From Candidatus Gastranaerophilales bacterium (GTDB lineage Bacteria; Cyanobacteriota; Vampirovibrionia; Gastranaerophilales; Gastranaerophilaceae), in assembly GCA_944326425.1 (NCBI GenBank), contig CALVDX010000006.1, positions 1 to 64,000 of the forward strand: DNA of 64,000 nt. The letters run 5' to 3'. Positions 1-7,927 of the stretch are shown piece after piece. The notes beneath the pieces were generated by a model, which saw only the letters and a list, made by a program, of their open reading frames with translations, did not search any database and was not told the DNA's origin. Within the stretch, counting starts at the first letter, position 1, and every line of letters starts with the position of its first letter. A program made the translations under genes and the position numbers.

Positions 1-57
1 TAAGTTTCTAAATTTATCTGTCCCAAAATTCCTGAACTGTCTGTCAAATATTCCTGA

Positions 58-270
58 ACTGGTTGTTCTTTACAACCTGCGATAATAAATGATGCATCGG
101 ATGTTCTAAGAATTTTGGGAAATGGTGCTGCACATGGAGATGATTTTGAGTATGATTCATCTATAGTAAGTGAAATGATAAATTTTACGCAAATCATTAT
201 AGAATATGTTTATGTAATCCCCTATAAAATACAGCAAATAAAAGATACCATTGATGAACAAAGCAATTAA
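58..270 (+). pseudogene. C-terminal fragment of a DUF4145-like protein
   Basis: An open frame of about 70 codons follows an in-frame TGA at 55-57 and ends at 270. It has no plausible start or ribosome binding site. The translation contains LRILGNGAAHGDDFEY followed by a helical tail, which resembles the end of DUF4145-type (HEPN-like) domains found in restriction and phage-linked proteins. Its stop codon overlaps that of the integrase remnant on the other strand. I read it as the tail of a broken accessory gene. The family assignment rests on one motif and is tentative. Confidence 0.3.
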
Positions 271-656
271 ATCAACTCATCAATAGCTAACTTGCTTTTC
301 TCATACACTTCTGGCATAAGATGGGCATAAGTATTCATAGTAACCTCAAAAGCCGAATGCCCCATTTGCTTTTGAATATACTTGAAATTCAAACCTTTTG
401 ATATTAAAAGACTTGCGTATGTATGCCGCAAGTCGTGAAATCTTATCTGCTTTACTCCTGCTAATTTTAATATTTTTCGATACCTTCGGCTCATTAGGTT
501 ATCTGCGTCAAGAGGTTTTCCGTTCTTCTGAGTGAACACTAGGTTCAAATCATTTTCTACTGCTGATTTTTTGTATTGTTTTAGTACCTGAATTAACGTT
601 GAAAGTACTTGTATATCCCTTATTGAACAGTCTGTATTTGAAGTAGATAAAATGTC
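267..656 (-). pseudogene. Tyrosine recombinase (phage-type integrase), C-terminal remnant
   Basis: The reading frame runs from just after an in-frame stop (657-659) to 267 and holds only the catalytic C-terminal part of a phage-type integrase. Visible motifs are HDLRHTYAS (His-x-x-Arg box), QKQMGHS (second His) and the nucleophile in TMNTYAH. The 5' part of the remnant reads CSIRDIQVLSTLIQVLKQY, matching the segment before the catalytic core. The N-terminal DNA-binding domain and the first catalytic Arg region are missing, and a TTG at 548 is only an internal codon. No tRNA or attachment site is recognisable nearby. It is most likely the scar of a lost mobile element. Confidence 0.8.
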
Positions 657-808
657 CTATGATTTTAATATTATCTTAACTATATAGTTAGTCGATTTGG
701 GAATTAAAAAACATCCAATCCGGTTATTATTCCTCCTCAATTCAGATAATGAATACTATTTTTTTTAGTTTATAACGGGAAGGTACAAAAGTACAGAAAG
801 GAAAAATT

Positions 809-2134
809 ATGGCTTTTAACCCGTTAAAAGAAAAAGGTATATCTTTTGATAAACAGATGAGAACCTGGTACGACATTGTCAAACGTCCCTACAAGCGTGA
901 AGAAGTTGACTGTTACACCAGAACAAGACAAATTTTAATGAATGGTATAGAGACTGAGGCATGGGCCTTCAAGCGTGCTTTTTGTCGGATGTTTGACTGT
1001 AATGAAACAAAAAAACTTGTCGCAAGAATCCGAAGGATTGAAGATCAGCAGCAAACAACCATTAACTGGCTTGCCCCTGCAAACCAGACTGTACTGGATA
1101 CTACTCTTGGTTATGAACAGGTTGCAGTTGATTTAACCGCGTGGCTGGCACAAAACGAACCCGATGAATATGTCAAAGAAACACTTGATTTTGGATTATT
1201 AGAAGATTTTGACCACTTATACAGATATGCCCAGTTCTCGTACCTTACTGAAGGCACTAACCCGAACGACATTGTACATGGAATGACTGATGTAGTTTTG
1301 GGACGTCCTACCCAAAACCACCATAACTGTAACGGTATACGGATAAGAAGAGCTTATGATAAAACAAATACAAACCCGCAGACCAAAGCAAATATTTTAA
1401 CAATCGTATCAGCAGAACAGCAAACTCACAATTTCTATGCCGAACACGGTTTTATGTACGGAAATGACGATCTTAGACGCACATACGCTGAAATATGCGA
1501 TGTAGAAGAAGAACACGTTACAATGTACGAAACACTGATTGACCCGTCAGAAACCTGGCTTGAAAAATGGGTTACACACGAATTTACCGAAGTCTGCAAT
1601 TACTACACGTGCTACAAAGACGAGATTGATCCAAAACTTAAACAAATCTGGGAAGAATTCCTGATGATGGAAGTCGAACACTTACAGCTTGCAGCACAAG
1701 TACTTAAAGAAAAAGAAGGACGAGAAGCAGAAGAAATCATAGGCACTACGGTATTTGAAACCTGTCATTTTGAATCACAGAAAAAATACGTTAAGGAAAT
1801 ACTCAATTCACAAATTGACAAACGCCTTAACGAATCAAAAGGGTACGCTTATATTGATGAACTTCCTGACGACTGGACAGGGTACGCAGTACAGGCGGCA
1901 CAAAACAAACTTGGCGCACCAAGCGAAACAGCTATAAGAATTTCAATGTCCACCCTGGGGCGGGATGTAGTATCGGCAGACAAAAAGCTTGTTAAATCGC
2001 AGCCGGAGCTTCTTGAAAGGGGACTTGAGGACTTTGCTCAAGCGCCAAATACTGTAAGTGTGGAAGAATACCAGGATTTTACAGAAATTCCGATACCTGA
2101 TTATCTGATAAGCAAGAATACAAAAGAGGAGTAA
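809..2134 (+). CDS. Ferritin-like (diiron-type) domain protein
   Basis: The 441-residue protein is mostly helical and rich in Glu-x-x-His patterns expected of ferritin-like or rubrerythrin-like four-helix bundles. Examples are EDFDHLYRYA, SAEQQTHNFYAEHG, EICDVEEEHVTMYE and FLMMEVEHLQLA, at roughly residues 130-300. These could supply carboxylate and His ligands for a diiron site. The start is preceded by AGAAAGGA, itself just downstream of a small GTAC-AAAA-GTAC hairpin. A small membrane-anchored protein follows 3 nt downstream and a strong terminator closes the pair. A role in iron storage or oxygen and peroxide protection is inferred from the fold only. There is no signal peptide, so it should be cytoplasmic. 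Confidence 0.6.
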   Translation: MAFNPLKEKGISFDKQMRTWYDIVKRPYKREEVDCYTRTRQILMNGIETEAWAFKRAFCRMFDCNETKKLVARIRRIEDQQQTTINWLAPANQTVLDTTLGYEQVAVDLTAWLAQNEPDEYVKETLDFGLLEDFDHLYRYAQFSYLTEGTNPNDIVHGMTDVVLGRPTQNHHNCNGIRIRRAYDKTNTNPQTKANILTIVSAEQQTHNFYAEHGFMYGNDDLRRTYAEICDVEEEHVTMYETLIDPSETWLEKWVTHEFTEVCNYYTCYKDEIDPKLKQIWEEFLMMEVEHLQLAAQVLKEKEGREAEEIIGTTVFETCHFESQKKYVKEILNSQIDKRLNESKGYAYIDELPDDWTGYAVQAAQNKLGAPSETAIRISMSTLGRDVVSADKKLVKSQPELLERGLEDFAQAPNTVSVEEYQDFTEIPIPDYLISKNTKEE

Positions 2135-2137
2135 ATT

Positions 2138-2398
2138 ATGAAATTTATTTGGAAACTTTTAACTCTAACCACAGCCGCAGGAGCCGGAGCAGCAGCTATG
2201 TTTTTTTTTACAAAAAACAAGCCACTCAAAGACCCTCTGGATTGCGGATTATATCTGTCAATCGGCAGGAAAAAATTAATAAAACACATGAACGAAGAAA
2301 TTGCCGGTGTAGAAGAGCGTACTTCCGCGCAAAATCATGCAAAACGGCAAAAAGAACTTGAAACTATGGATTGGGGAAACAATACCTGCCAGTCATAA
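2138..2398 (+). CDS. Small membrane-anchored protein of unknown function
   Basis: The 86-residue product starts 3 nt after the ferritin-like gene, so the two are surely co-transcribed. Residues 4-24 form a hydrophobic, Ala/Gly-rich segment (TTAAGAGAAAMFFF) that should insert in the inner membrane. The rest is charged and polar, with a likely helix around residues 45-75. I do not recognise a family. The context suggests a partner or membrane tether for the ferritin-like protein. AAAGAGGAG at the end of the upstream gene is the ribosome binding site. Confidence 0.6.
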   Translation: MKFIWKLLTLTTAAGAGAAAMFFFTKNKPLKDPLDCGLYLSIGRKKLIKHMNEEIAGVEERTSAQNHAKRQKELETMDWGNNTCQS

Positions 2399-2415
2399 TC
2401 TATGATAAAGTATCA

Positions 2416-2445
2416 ACGGGTTTTATTGTATAAAACCCGTTTTTA
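2416..2445 (+). terminator. Rho-independent terminator
   Basis: A 10-bp stem (ACGGGTTTTA / TAAAACCCGT) with a 5-nt loop is followed by a T-rich run. It ends the ferritin-like two-gene operon. Confidence 0.85.
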
Positions 2446-2446
2446 T

Positions 2447-2475
2447 TTGCACATCCTACTCAAATTTGGTAGTAT
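2447..2475 (+). promoter_or_regulatory. Predicted leaderless promoter of the TrmB-type gene
   Basis: TTGCAC (2447-2452), a 17-bp spacer and TAGTAT (2470-2475) are followed by exactly 6 nt and the ATG at 2482. No Shine-Dalgarno sequence is present, so the transcript should begin at or next to the start codon. Confidence 0.5.
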
Positions 2476-2481
2476 TAATGT

Positions 2482-3300
2482 ATGTCAGATATAATTGAAC
2501 GTTTGAAGGAAATCGGATTAAATACTTATGAAGCTAAGGTTTATATTGCACTTTTAAAACGCTATCCCGCAACGGGTTATGAAGTCAGTAAACTTGCAAA
2601 TATTCCGCAATCAAGGACTTACGACACTCTAAAGGCGTTAGAGCAGAAACACGTTGTTGTAACAACAAACAAAAAACCTGTTGAATACACTCCGATTAAA
2701 CCTGCGGAACTTACTAAACGCTACAAGCGAAAAATGACGTCAACAATTGATTACTTAGAAAAAAATCTCCCGCAGGTCAAGGATAATTACATTGAACCTA
2801 TTGTAAATATTACAGGCAGAGGAGATATTTATTCAAAAGTGCTGGATGTCATTCAAAACGCAAAAAAAGAAATATACCTTGAAGTCTGGTCATCCGATTT
2901 TAAAATTTTAGAACAGGAATTATTAAACGCATACAATCGAAATGTTGAAATCAGGATTGTGGGATATGATAATTTTAAAAGCAATTTCGGGATGGTATTT
3001 GAACACGCATTTGCTCGCGAAATCGAATTTTCTATAGGCGGAAGAATGATTATTTTATGCATTGACGAAAGCGAAGGAATAATCGGACATGTTTCGTCAA
3101 CCAAAAGTGCAGATGCCAATATAATCTGGACTAAGAACCAGGAGGTAGTCTTTCTTATTAAAGAATTTATTGTACACGATATGTATCTGATAGATATTGA
3201 AGAAAACTTAATAGAAGAAATGCGCTACATTTACGGCAAAAGCCTTAAACGGCTTAAGGATAAGGTGCTCGGTCCAAACTCCTCGTTTAGAATACACTAA
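2482..3300 (+). CDS. TrmB-family transcriptional regulator
   Basis: The 272-residue protein begins with a winged helix-turn-helix (residues about 5-75; LNTYEAKVYIALLKRYPATG and IPQSRTYDTLKALEQK) typical of TrmB/sugar-specific regulators. A coiled linker follows, then a C-terminal effector domain from about residue 105 (KEIYLEVWSSDF, IRIVGYDNF) as in TrmB proteins with a phospholipase-D-like sensor fold. It probably binds a sugar or other metabolite and represses or activates nearby genes. It sits alone between a terminator and a convergent gene that overlaps its 3' end by 4 nt. Target genes cannot be assigned from sequence. Glucan genes elsewhere in the window are one possibility, which is speculation. 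Confidence 0.8.
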   Translation: MSDIIERLKEIGLNTYEAKVYIALLKRYPATGYEVSKLANIPQSRTYDTLKALEQKHVVVTTNKKPVEYTPIKPAELTKRYKRKMTSTIDYLEKNLPQVKDNYIEPIVNITGRGDIYSKVLDVIQNAKKEIYLEVWSSDFKILEQELLNAYNRNVEIRIVGYDNFKSNFGMVFEHAFAREIEFSIGGRMIILCIDESEGIIGHVSSTKSADANIIWTKNQEVVFLIKEFIVHDMYLIDIEENLIEEMRYIYGKSLKRLKDKVLGPNSSFRIH

Positions 3301-3575
3301 ATTGAGTGCATTTTATCAAACAAACCTTTTCTCTGCACCCAGACCTCCATTTCAAGTTTGTTACATTCTTCGGTAAGTTTTTCCTTTAACTCTTTAAAAC
3401 TCAATAAAGCATTAGTAATATCACAGAGCATAAACATAACAAAATGTCCCTGCATAAGTGTTTGTTTAATATCTTCAATATTAACGCCGGATTCAGATAA
3501 AATTCCTGCAACCAATGCAACAATTCCGACTTTATCCTCACCTGATACAGTAATAATTATTTTGTTATTATTCAT
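3297..3575 (-). CDS. ACT-domain protein (UPF0237-like)
   Basis: This small single-domain protein of 92 residues starts MNNNKIIITVSGEDKVGI, the standard beginning of stand-alone ACT proteins of the UPF0237 group. It continues with the GILSESGVNIEDIKQT helix and ends after a predicted helix-strand pair. I chose the ATG at 3575 because AGGAG lies 7 nt upstream; a longer frame to 3617 has no ribosome binding site. ACT domains bind amino acids or similar ligands and regulate metabolism, but the ligand here is unknown. The gene converges on the TrmB-type gene with a 4-nt overlap. Confidence 0.8.
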   Translation of the reverse strand: MNNNKIIITVSGEDKVGIVALVAGILSESGVNIEDIKQTLMQGHFVMFMLCDITNALLSFKELKEKLTEECNKLEMEVWVQRKGLFDKMHSI

Positions 3576-3755
3576 ATCTATTCTCCTGTTATACGTGTAT
3601 TTTAGCCTATATTCCATTTTATGTAAACACTTTTCAAATATTAAATTTTCCAGTTATATGTAAATTTTTGTAAATATATTTCCCTTTTCAGTCAATTCTA
3701 AAAGTTCAGGTTCATTTATAGCGGTGTGTAGACGACGACAAAGTGAAGGAAAGTT

Positions 3756-4085
3756 ATGTTACAAGTAATAAACCGCCCGATTTATTTTAAAACAGTAGAA
3801 GAGGCATTTGTTTTTGCAAATCCGCACCTGCATAAGCTGTTACTGCCAAACTTAACCGCACAAAAAGTTACACCTCAAAAGGTCTTGACAGAACTTACCG
3901 CACTTGCTGAAAAAAATAAATCCGGCACTTTAGCGCAGCCTGCAGAATTGATTAAAGAACTCACCGAAAAATTAGTTAATTATGTAAAAAAAGGTGCAAT
4001 CGGCGATGTTCTTTTCCGGCAGGCTCTCAAAAAAGACAATAATAAACTAACGGAACAACTCAAATCCGTAGGAATCACAATTTAA
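3756..4085 (+). CDS. Small cytoplasmic protein of unknown function
   Basis: The 109-residue product has no signal peptide or membrane segment. It reads as a short N-terminal strand region followed by helices. Residues 50-109 are Lys-rich and amphipathic (ELTEKLVNYVKKGAIGDVLF). AAGGAAAG precedes the ATG at normal distance, and a terminator follows within 90 nt, so it is a monocistronic gene. I recognise no family. Confidence 0.55.
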   Translation: MLQVINRPIYFKTVEEAFVFANPHLHKLLLPNLTAQKVTPQKVLTELTALAEKNKSGTLAQPAELIKELTEKLVNYVKKGAIGDVLFRQALKKDNNKLTEQLKSVGITI

Positions 4086-4144
4086 CTAAATTATATTATA
4101 TTTTACCCTATTATTAACTTACTATAACCCCTATTATTGTTTAT

Positions 4145-4170
4145 ACCCCTGATGAAAGGGGATTTTTTTT
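4145..4170 (+). terminator. Rho-independent terminator
   Basis: The CCCCT / AGGGG stem (4146-4161) is followed by ATTTTTTTT. It closes the 109-residue gene. Confidence 0.7.
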
Positions 4171-4474
4171 GTGTGGGGAGGGAATATAACCCGATACACT
4201 GAAATCTGTTTCCGTTGGCGGACGATGCATTATCTACACGACATAAGAGAAACTGTATCTAGAGTATAAATAAAGACATCAACACAAAATGAAGCAAACA
4301 CTGTTACCGCTGCAACCGCCGCATAAGAAAAAGGCCGTCGATGGAGAGGCGACGGCAGTTCACAACAGAAAATAGTGAGCAAACATTATTCATACAACAA
4401 CAACTAAACTCTCTCCCCATACAGAGAGGAAAAGACCATTATATTAATGCGATACTTTAAAACTATGTATCGAA
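4171..4474. other. Gene-free stretch with two hairpins
   Basis: No convincing reading frame. It contains a perfect GC-rich hairpin (GCCGTCG at 4334-4340 with CGACGGC at 4350-4356, 9-nt loop) unlike the AT-rich surroundings and not followed by T's. A second stem (CTCTCT / AGAGAG, about 4411-4431) lies just past the end of the small minus-strand gene. It could hold a structured RNA or an untranslated 3' region; no known RNA family was recognised. Confidence 0.4.
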
Positions 4475-4627
4475 CTATATCAACCCGAGAACTTTTTTAT
4501 ACCAAGAGAAAGTTTCAAGTTCTGAGCCGTTAAACGTTGTTTTAAGTTGTTGCTTTTTCAGATAGCTTTCAAATTCATCATTAAAAGTTTGTTTCGACTT
4601 TTTCAATTCAGTTGCAGTTTTTAACAT
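4475..4627 (-). CDS. Small 50-residue protein of unknown function
   Basis: A 50-codon frame starts MLKTATELKKSKQTFNDEFE and ends YKKVLGLI. It is preceded by AGGGGA, 7 nt before the ATG at 4627, which is what makes it credible despite its size. It is highly charged and helical, with no hydrophobic segment. The neighbours are gene-free on both sides. No family is recognised. Confidence 0.5.
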   Translation of the reverse strand: MLKTATELKKSKQTFNDEFESYLKKQQLKTTFNGSELETFSWYKKVLGLI

Positions 4628-4961
4628 AGGTTTTCCCCTCACATTTTAAAGTAACACTAAATAATATACCAGTTTGTTTTATATATGCCTAAATCTGAGA
4701 TCTTGGCTTTTAACGAAACTTGCCTTTTAAAAACACCTTCCACCCGAAGACAAATTTCACTTGTTGTCGAAACTCTTATTTTAATACAGATATTATACCG
4801 CAATTGAACAATTTTGGCAAGTATCCTACCGCATAATTGTAACAAAAATTAACCGGCAAAAATATCTTTTGAAATTTATTTGGCTTAAATTTCAATTACA
4901 CTTTACGCAGTTCAAATTATTGCACAGATTTAGCCAGAATCTTTGCATGGACTGTAAAAAA
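4628..4961. other. Gene-free stretch
   Basis: Nothing coding is supported here. An AT-rich inverted repeat, GAAATTTA (4871-4878) with TAAATTTC (4886-4893), and a weak GACAA/TTGTC stem near 4750-4769 are the only structures. The former may lie in the 3' end of the minus-strand gene that stops at 4962. Confidence 0.3.
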
Positions 4962-5408
4962 TTATTTTACTTCACTTTTAGTCTTACCTGCACCTTTTAC
5001 AAAATTTTCGACTAAAACTTTCCGTTTCAGATTAAGACCTTGAAAAAACAGCCCAATAGATTTTCTGGCATCTTTCAACCTTTGAGGGGTTATACCGGCA
5101 TCACTGCCGTCAGGCAGATAAACTTTGTCATCTTTTACCGTCATCTCACTTTTTTTATAAAATTGTGCACTGGTTATGTTTAAAGATTTATCAGGATTAA
5201 TGTCTGTAAAAAAGGTTTTACCATCGGGCTTAAATACATATTTACCGGTTTCACTACTAGAAACATATGTTCCGCTTGGCATGATTTGAGTGTTCCCTTT
5301 AACCCATTTAAAATTATTTTTTGGAGTTAAAACCCCTCTGGTATCCTTAAGCGGTACTTTTCTAAAACCTTGGACATAACGTTTCAATGATGATAGTTGA
5401 ATTCCCAT
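4962..5408 (-). CDS. Lineage-specific protein of unknown function
   Basis: The product is 148 residues, basic and probably soluble. It has a run of short beta-prone segments (GKYVFKPDGKTFFTDINPD, DDKVYLPDGSDAGI) followed by a helical, Lys/Arg-rich C terminus. I placed the start at 5408. The upstream ATG at 5429 would encode MKGKGKS, which is simply the translation of the ribosome binding site AAAGGTAAAGG that correctly serves the second ATG. No signal peptide and no recognised family. It lies divergently upstream of pnp. Confidence 0.5.
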   Translation of the reverse strand: MGIQLSSLKRYVQGFRKVPLKDTRGVLTPKNNFKWVKGNTQIMPSGTYVSSSETGKYVFKPDGKTFFTDINPDKSLNITSAQFYKKSEMTVKDDKVYLPDGSDAGITPQRLKDARKSIGLFFQGLNLKRKVLVENFVKGAGKTKSEVK

Positions 5409-5674
5409 ACTTTTACCTTTACCTTTCATATAAACAATTGTGCATTTCGACAGAGTATTTTTTTAACAGATTATAACTCAATCAGTAACTATTGTTCAGT
5501 GCTTTGCAAAATAATTTTTACATTTTTTAATATTAATTAATCCCGTTATTTATAAAGTTCTTCAGACACATGAAAACTTTTTGCTTAATTATCCTCCTGT
5601 TCAGCAATATTTACACCTTCAATTTCATGTTTGTAGTAAAATAATAATTGTACAAAGAGATAGTAAAAAGAAAT

Positions 5675-5695
5675 TCCGGCTATCGAGCAGCCGGA
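5675..5695 (+). promoter_or_regulatory. pnp leader hairpin next to the ribosome binding site
   Basis: TCCGGCT (5675-5681) pairs with AGCCGGA (5689-5695) around a 7-nt loop. It is followed immediately by GAAAGTAGGA and the pnp ATG. In Escherichia coli, PNPase autoregulates through a structured leader, so a similar role is plausible here but unproven. Confidence 0.45.
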
Positions 5696-5708
5696 GAAAG
5701 TAGGAAAA

Positions 5709-7847
5709 ATGGTACCAGAAACAAAAAAATTCCAGATTGAAATCGGCGGAAAAACCGTGACAGTCGAAACAGGGAAGTATGCACAATCAACAAACGGCAG
5801 TGTTACAGTAAGGTGCGGAGATACAATGCTTTTTGTTCACGCAGTTGTAAGCAAAGAGCCGAGGGTCGGTATAGACTTCTTCCCGCTGCTTATTGACTAT
5901 GAAGAAAGAATGTCGGCAATAGGCAGAATTCCCGGCGGATACAACCGTTCTGAAGGAAAATCCAGCGACAAAGCAATTTTAATTTCACGTCTTATCGACA
6001 GACCGATAAGACCGCTGTTTCCAAAAGGTTACAGAAACGATATACAAATTGTAGCCCAATTATTCAGCTACGATCAGCAAAACCAACCTGACACTCTTGC
6101 AATGTTAGGTGCATCATGTGCTTTAATGCTTACCGGAGCCCCATTTGAAGGCCCAATAGGCGCTGTGAGAGTTTCAAAAGTTGACGGACAGCTTATTGCA
6201 AATCCGACACACCAGGAGGCTGACAAATCAAACCTTGATATTGTCGTTGCAGGTACACATGACAGCGTTATTATGGTTGAGGCCGGCTGTAAATTTGTTA
6301 CAGAAGATGAAATTATGGAGGCTGTTGAATTTGCACAGGTAGAAATCAGAAAACAATGTGACGCGCAGGTTGAGTTTGCAAAAGCATGCGGAGTTGTCAA
6401 AGAAGAATTTGTTAATCCGTATGATACTACAGAACTCAAAAACATCATACATGAAACTGCTTATGATATGATTTTTGATGCTTACCACAACTTTGACAGA
6501 ACATACAGACAAGAAAAACTTGATGAAGCCAAAAAGCTTGTCAAAGAAAAAATTGAAGCATTACCTGAAGATCACCCGATAAACGTTATGATGGAAGAAA
6601 CAGGGATTGACTTTGTAGCGGAAGAATTCAAGGCGGAAGAAAAGAAAGTTATGCGGACAATGATTCTTGATGAAGGTGTACGTGCAGATGGACGTAAACC
6701 GCACGAAGTCCGTCCTATCTGGTGCGAAGTCGGAGTTATTCCGCGCGCACACGGTTCTGCAGTATTTACAAGAGGACAAACACAAATCCTTTCTGTAGCA
6801 ACACTTGCAGGCCCCGGGATGAAGCAGGAGCTTGACGGCGTTGACCCGCAAACCGAAAAAACTTATATGCACAAATACATTTTCCCGGGATTCTCAGTCG
6901 GTGAAGTAAAACCGTTAAGAGGCCCCGGCAGACGGGAAGTAGGACACGGAAACCTTGCAGAAAGAGCAAATATTCCTGCTCTTCCTTCACAGGAAGAATT
7001 CGGATACGTTATAAGAGTAACCTCCGATGTACTTGAATCGAACGGTTCAACCTCTATGGGTTCTACCTGCGGAAGTTCAATGGCATTAATGGATGCCGGT
7101 GTTCCTGTTAAATGCATGATTGGCGGCGTTGCAATGGGTATGATTACCGAAGAAGGGAGAGAACCTGTTGTATTAACCGATATCCAGGGTATTGAGGACT
7201 TCCTCGGTGATATGGACTTCAAAGTTACAGGTAACGATGAAGCTATTACCGCTCTTCAAATGGATATGAAAGCAAAAGGTATTTCTAATGATACATTAAG
7301 AAGAGCACTGCAGCAAGCAAAAGAAGGCAGGCTGCATATCTTAGGCGAAATGAGAAAAGTAATCACCCAGCCGAGAGATCATCTGTCACCGTTTGCACCG
7401 TCAATTTCTACAATGACTATTCCTGTTGACGATATCGGAACAGTTATAGGGCCCGGAGGAAAACAAATCCGTGCAATAATTGACGCATCCGGCGCAGAAA
7501 TTGATATTCAGGACAACGGTATAGTTACAATTACTTCTAACGATCAGGAAGGTGCAGAAATCGCTAAGAAAATGATTAGAGATTTGACCTTCAAACCGGA
7601 AGTCGGTATGGTCATCAAAGGCAAAGTTGTAAGAATTATACCAATCGGCGCGTTTGTTGAATTAGGCGGCGGCAAAGACGGTATGGTTCACATTTCGCAA
7701 ATTTGCCAGGAAAGAATTGAAACAATTGAACCACATGTCAATATCGGCGACGAAGTAATCGTTAAGGTTATCAAAATTGATGATAAAGGCAGAATTAACC
7801 TAACAATCAAAGGTGTAACCGAAGAAGACAAGGCTAAATGTCTGTAA
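5709..7847 (+). CDS. pnp: Polyribonucleotide nucleotidyltransferase (PNPase)
   Basis: The 712-residue protein has full family length. It shows an N-terminal RNase PH domain (residues about 10-220), a helical linker, and a catalytic second RNase PH domain (about 325-550) with GRREVGHGNLAERA and DFKVTGNDEAIT. A KH domain with the IGPGGK loop (about 575-630) and a C-terminal S1 domain (about 634-705) follow. It degrades RNA phosphorolytically in the cytoplasm, normally as a trimer in mRNA turnover. The gene stands alone; rpsO, its frequent neighbour, is absent. A hairpin abuts the ribosome binding site and may mediate autoregulation. A strong bidirectional terminator follows. Confidence 0.98.
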   Translation: MVPETKKFQIEIGGKTVTVETGKYAQSTNGSVTVRCGDTMLFVHAVVSKEPRVGIDFFPLLIDYEERMSAIGRIPGGYNRSEGKSSDKAILISRLIDRPIRPLFPKGYRNDIQIVAQLFSYDQQNQPDTLAMLGASCALMLTGAPFEGPIGAVRVSKVDGQLIANPTHQEADKSNLDIVVAGTHDSVIMVEAGCKFVTEDEIMEAVEFAQVEIRKQCDAQVEFAKACGVVKEEFVNPYDTTELKNIIHETAYDMIFDAYHNFDRTYRQEKLDEAKKLVKEKIEALPEDHPINVMMEETGIDFVAEEFKAEEKKVMRTMILDEGVRADGRKPHEVRPIWCEVGVIPRAHGSAVFTRGQTQILSVATLAGPGMKQELDGVDPQTEKTYMHKYIFPGFSVGEVKPLRGPGRREVGHGNLAERANIPALPSQEEFGYVIRVTSDVLESNGSTSMGSTCGSSMALMDAGVPVKCMIGGVAMGMITEEGREPVVLTDIQGIEDFLGDMDFKVTGNDEAITALQMDMKAKGISNDTLRRALQQAKEGRLHILGEMRKVITQPRDHLSPFAPSISTMTIPVDDIGTVIGPGGKQIRAIIDASGAEIDIQDNGIVTITSNDQEGAEIAKKMIRDLTFKPEVGMVIKGKVVRIIPIGAFVELGGGKDGMVHISQICQERIETIEPHVNIGDEVIVKVIKIDDKGRINLTIKGVTEEDKAKCL

Positions 7848-7870
7848 TAAGACAAATAAACTAATATTTA

Positions 7871-7907
7871 TTAAACCCGATACAAAATTTATTTGTATCG
7901 GGTTTAA
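7871..7907. terminator. Bidirectional terminator between pnp and mgtE
   Basis: A 16-bp perfect stem (7871-7886 with 7892-7907, ACCCGATACAAA arm) surrounds a 5-nt loop with A/T tracts on both sides. It can end pnp on + and mgtE on -. Confidence 0.9.
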
Positions 7908-7927
7908 TTTAAAACCATTATATAACA

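Noticed and set aside
4657-4845. 62-codon frame on the minus strand
   Set aside because: No ribosome binding site, unusual composition, and not bounded by any signal.
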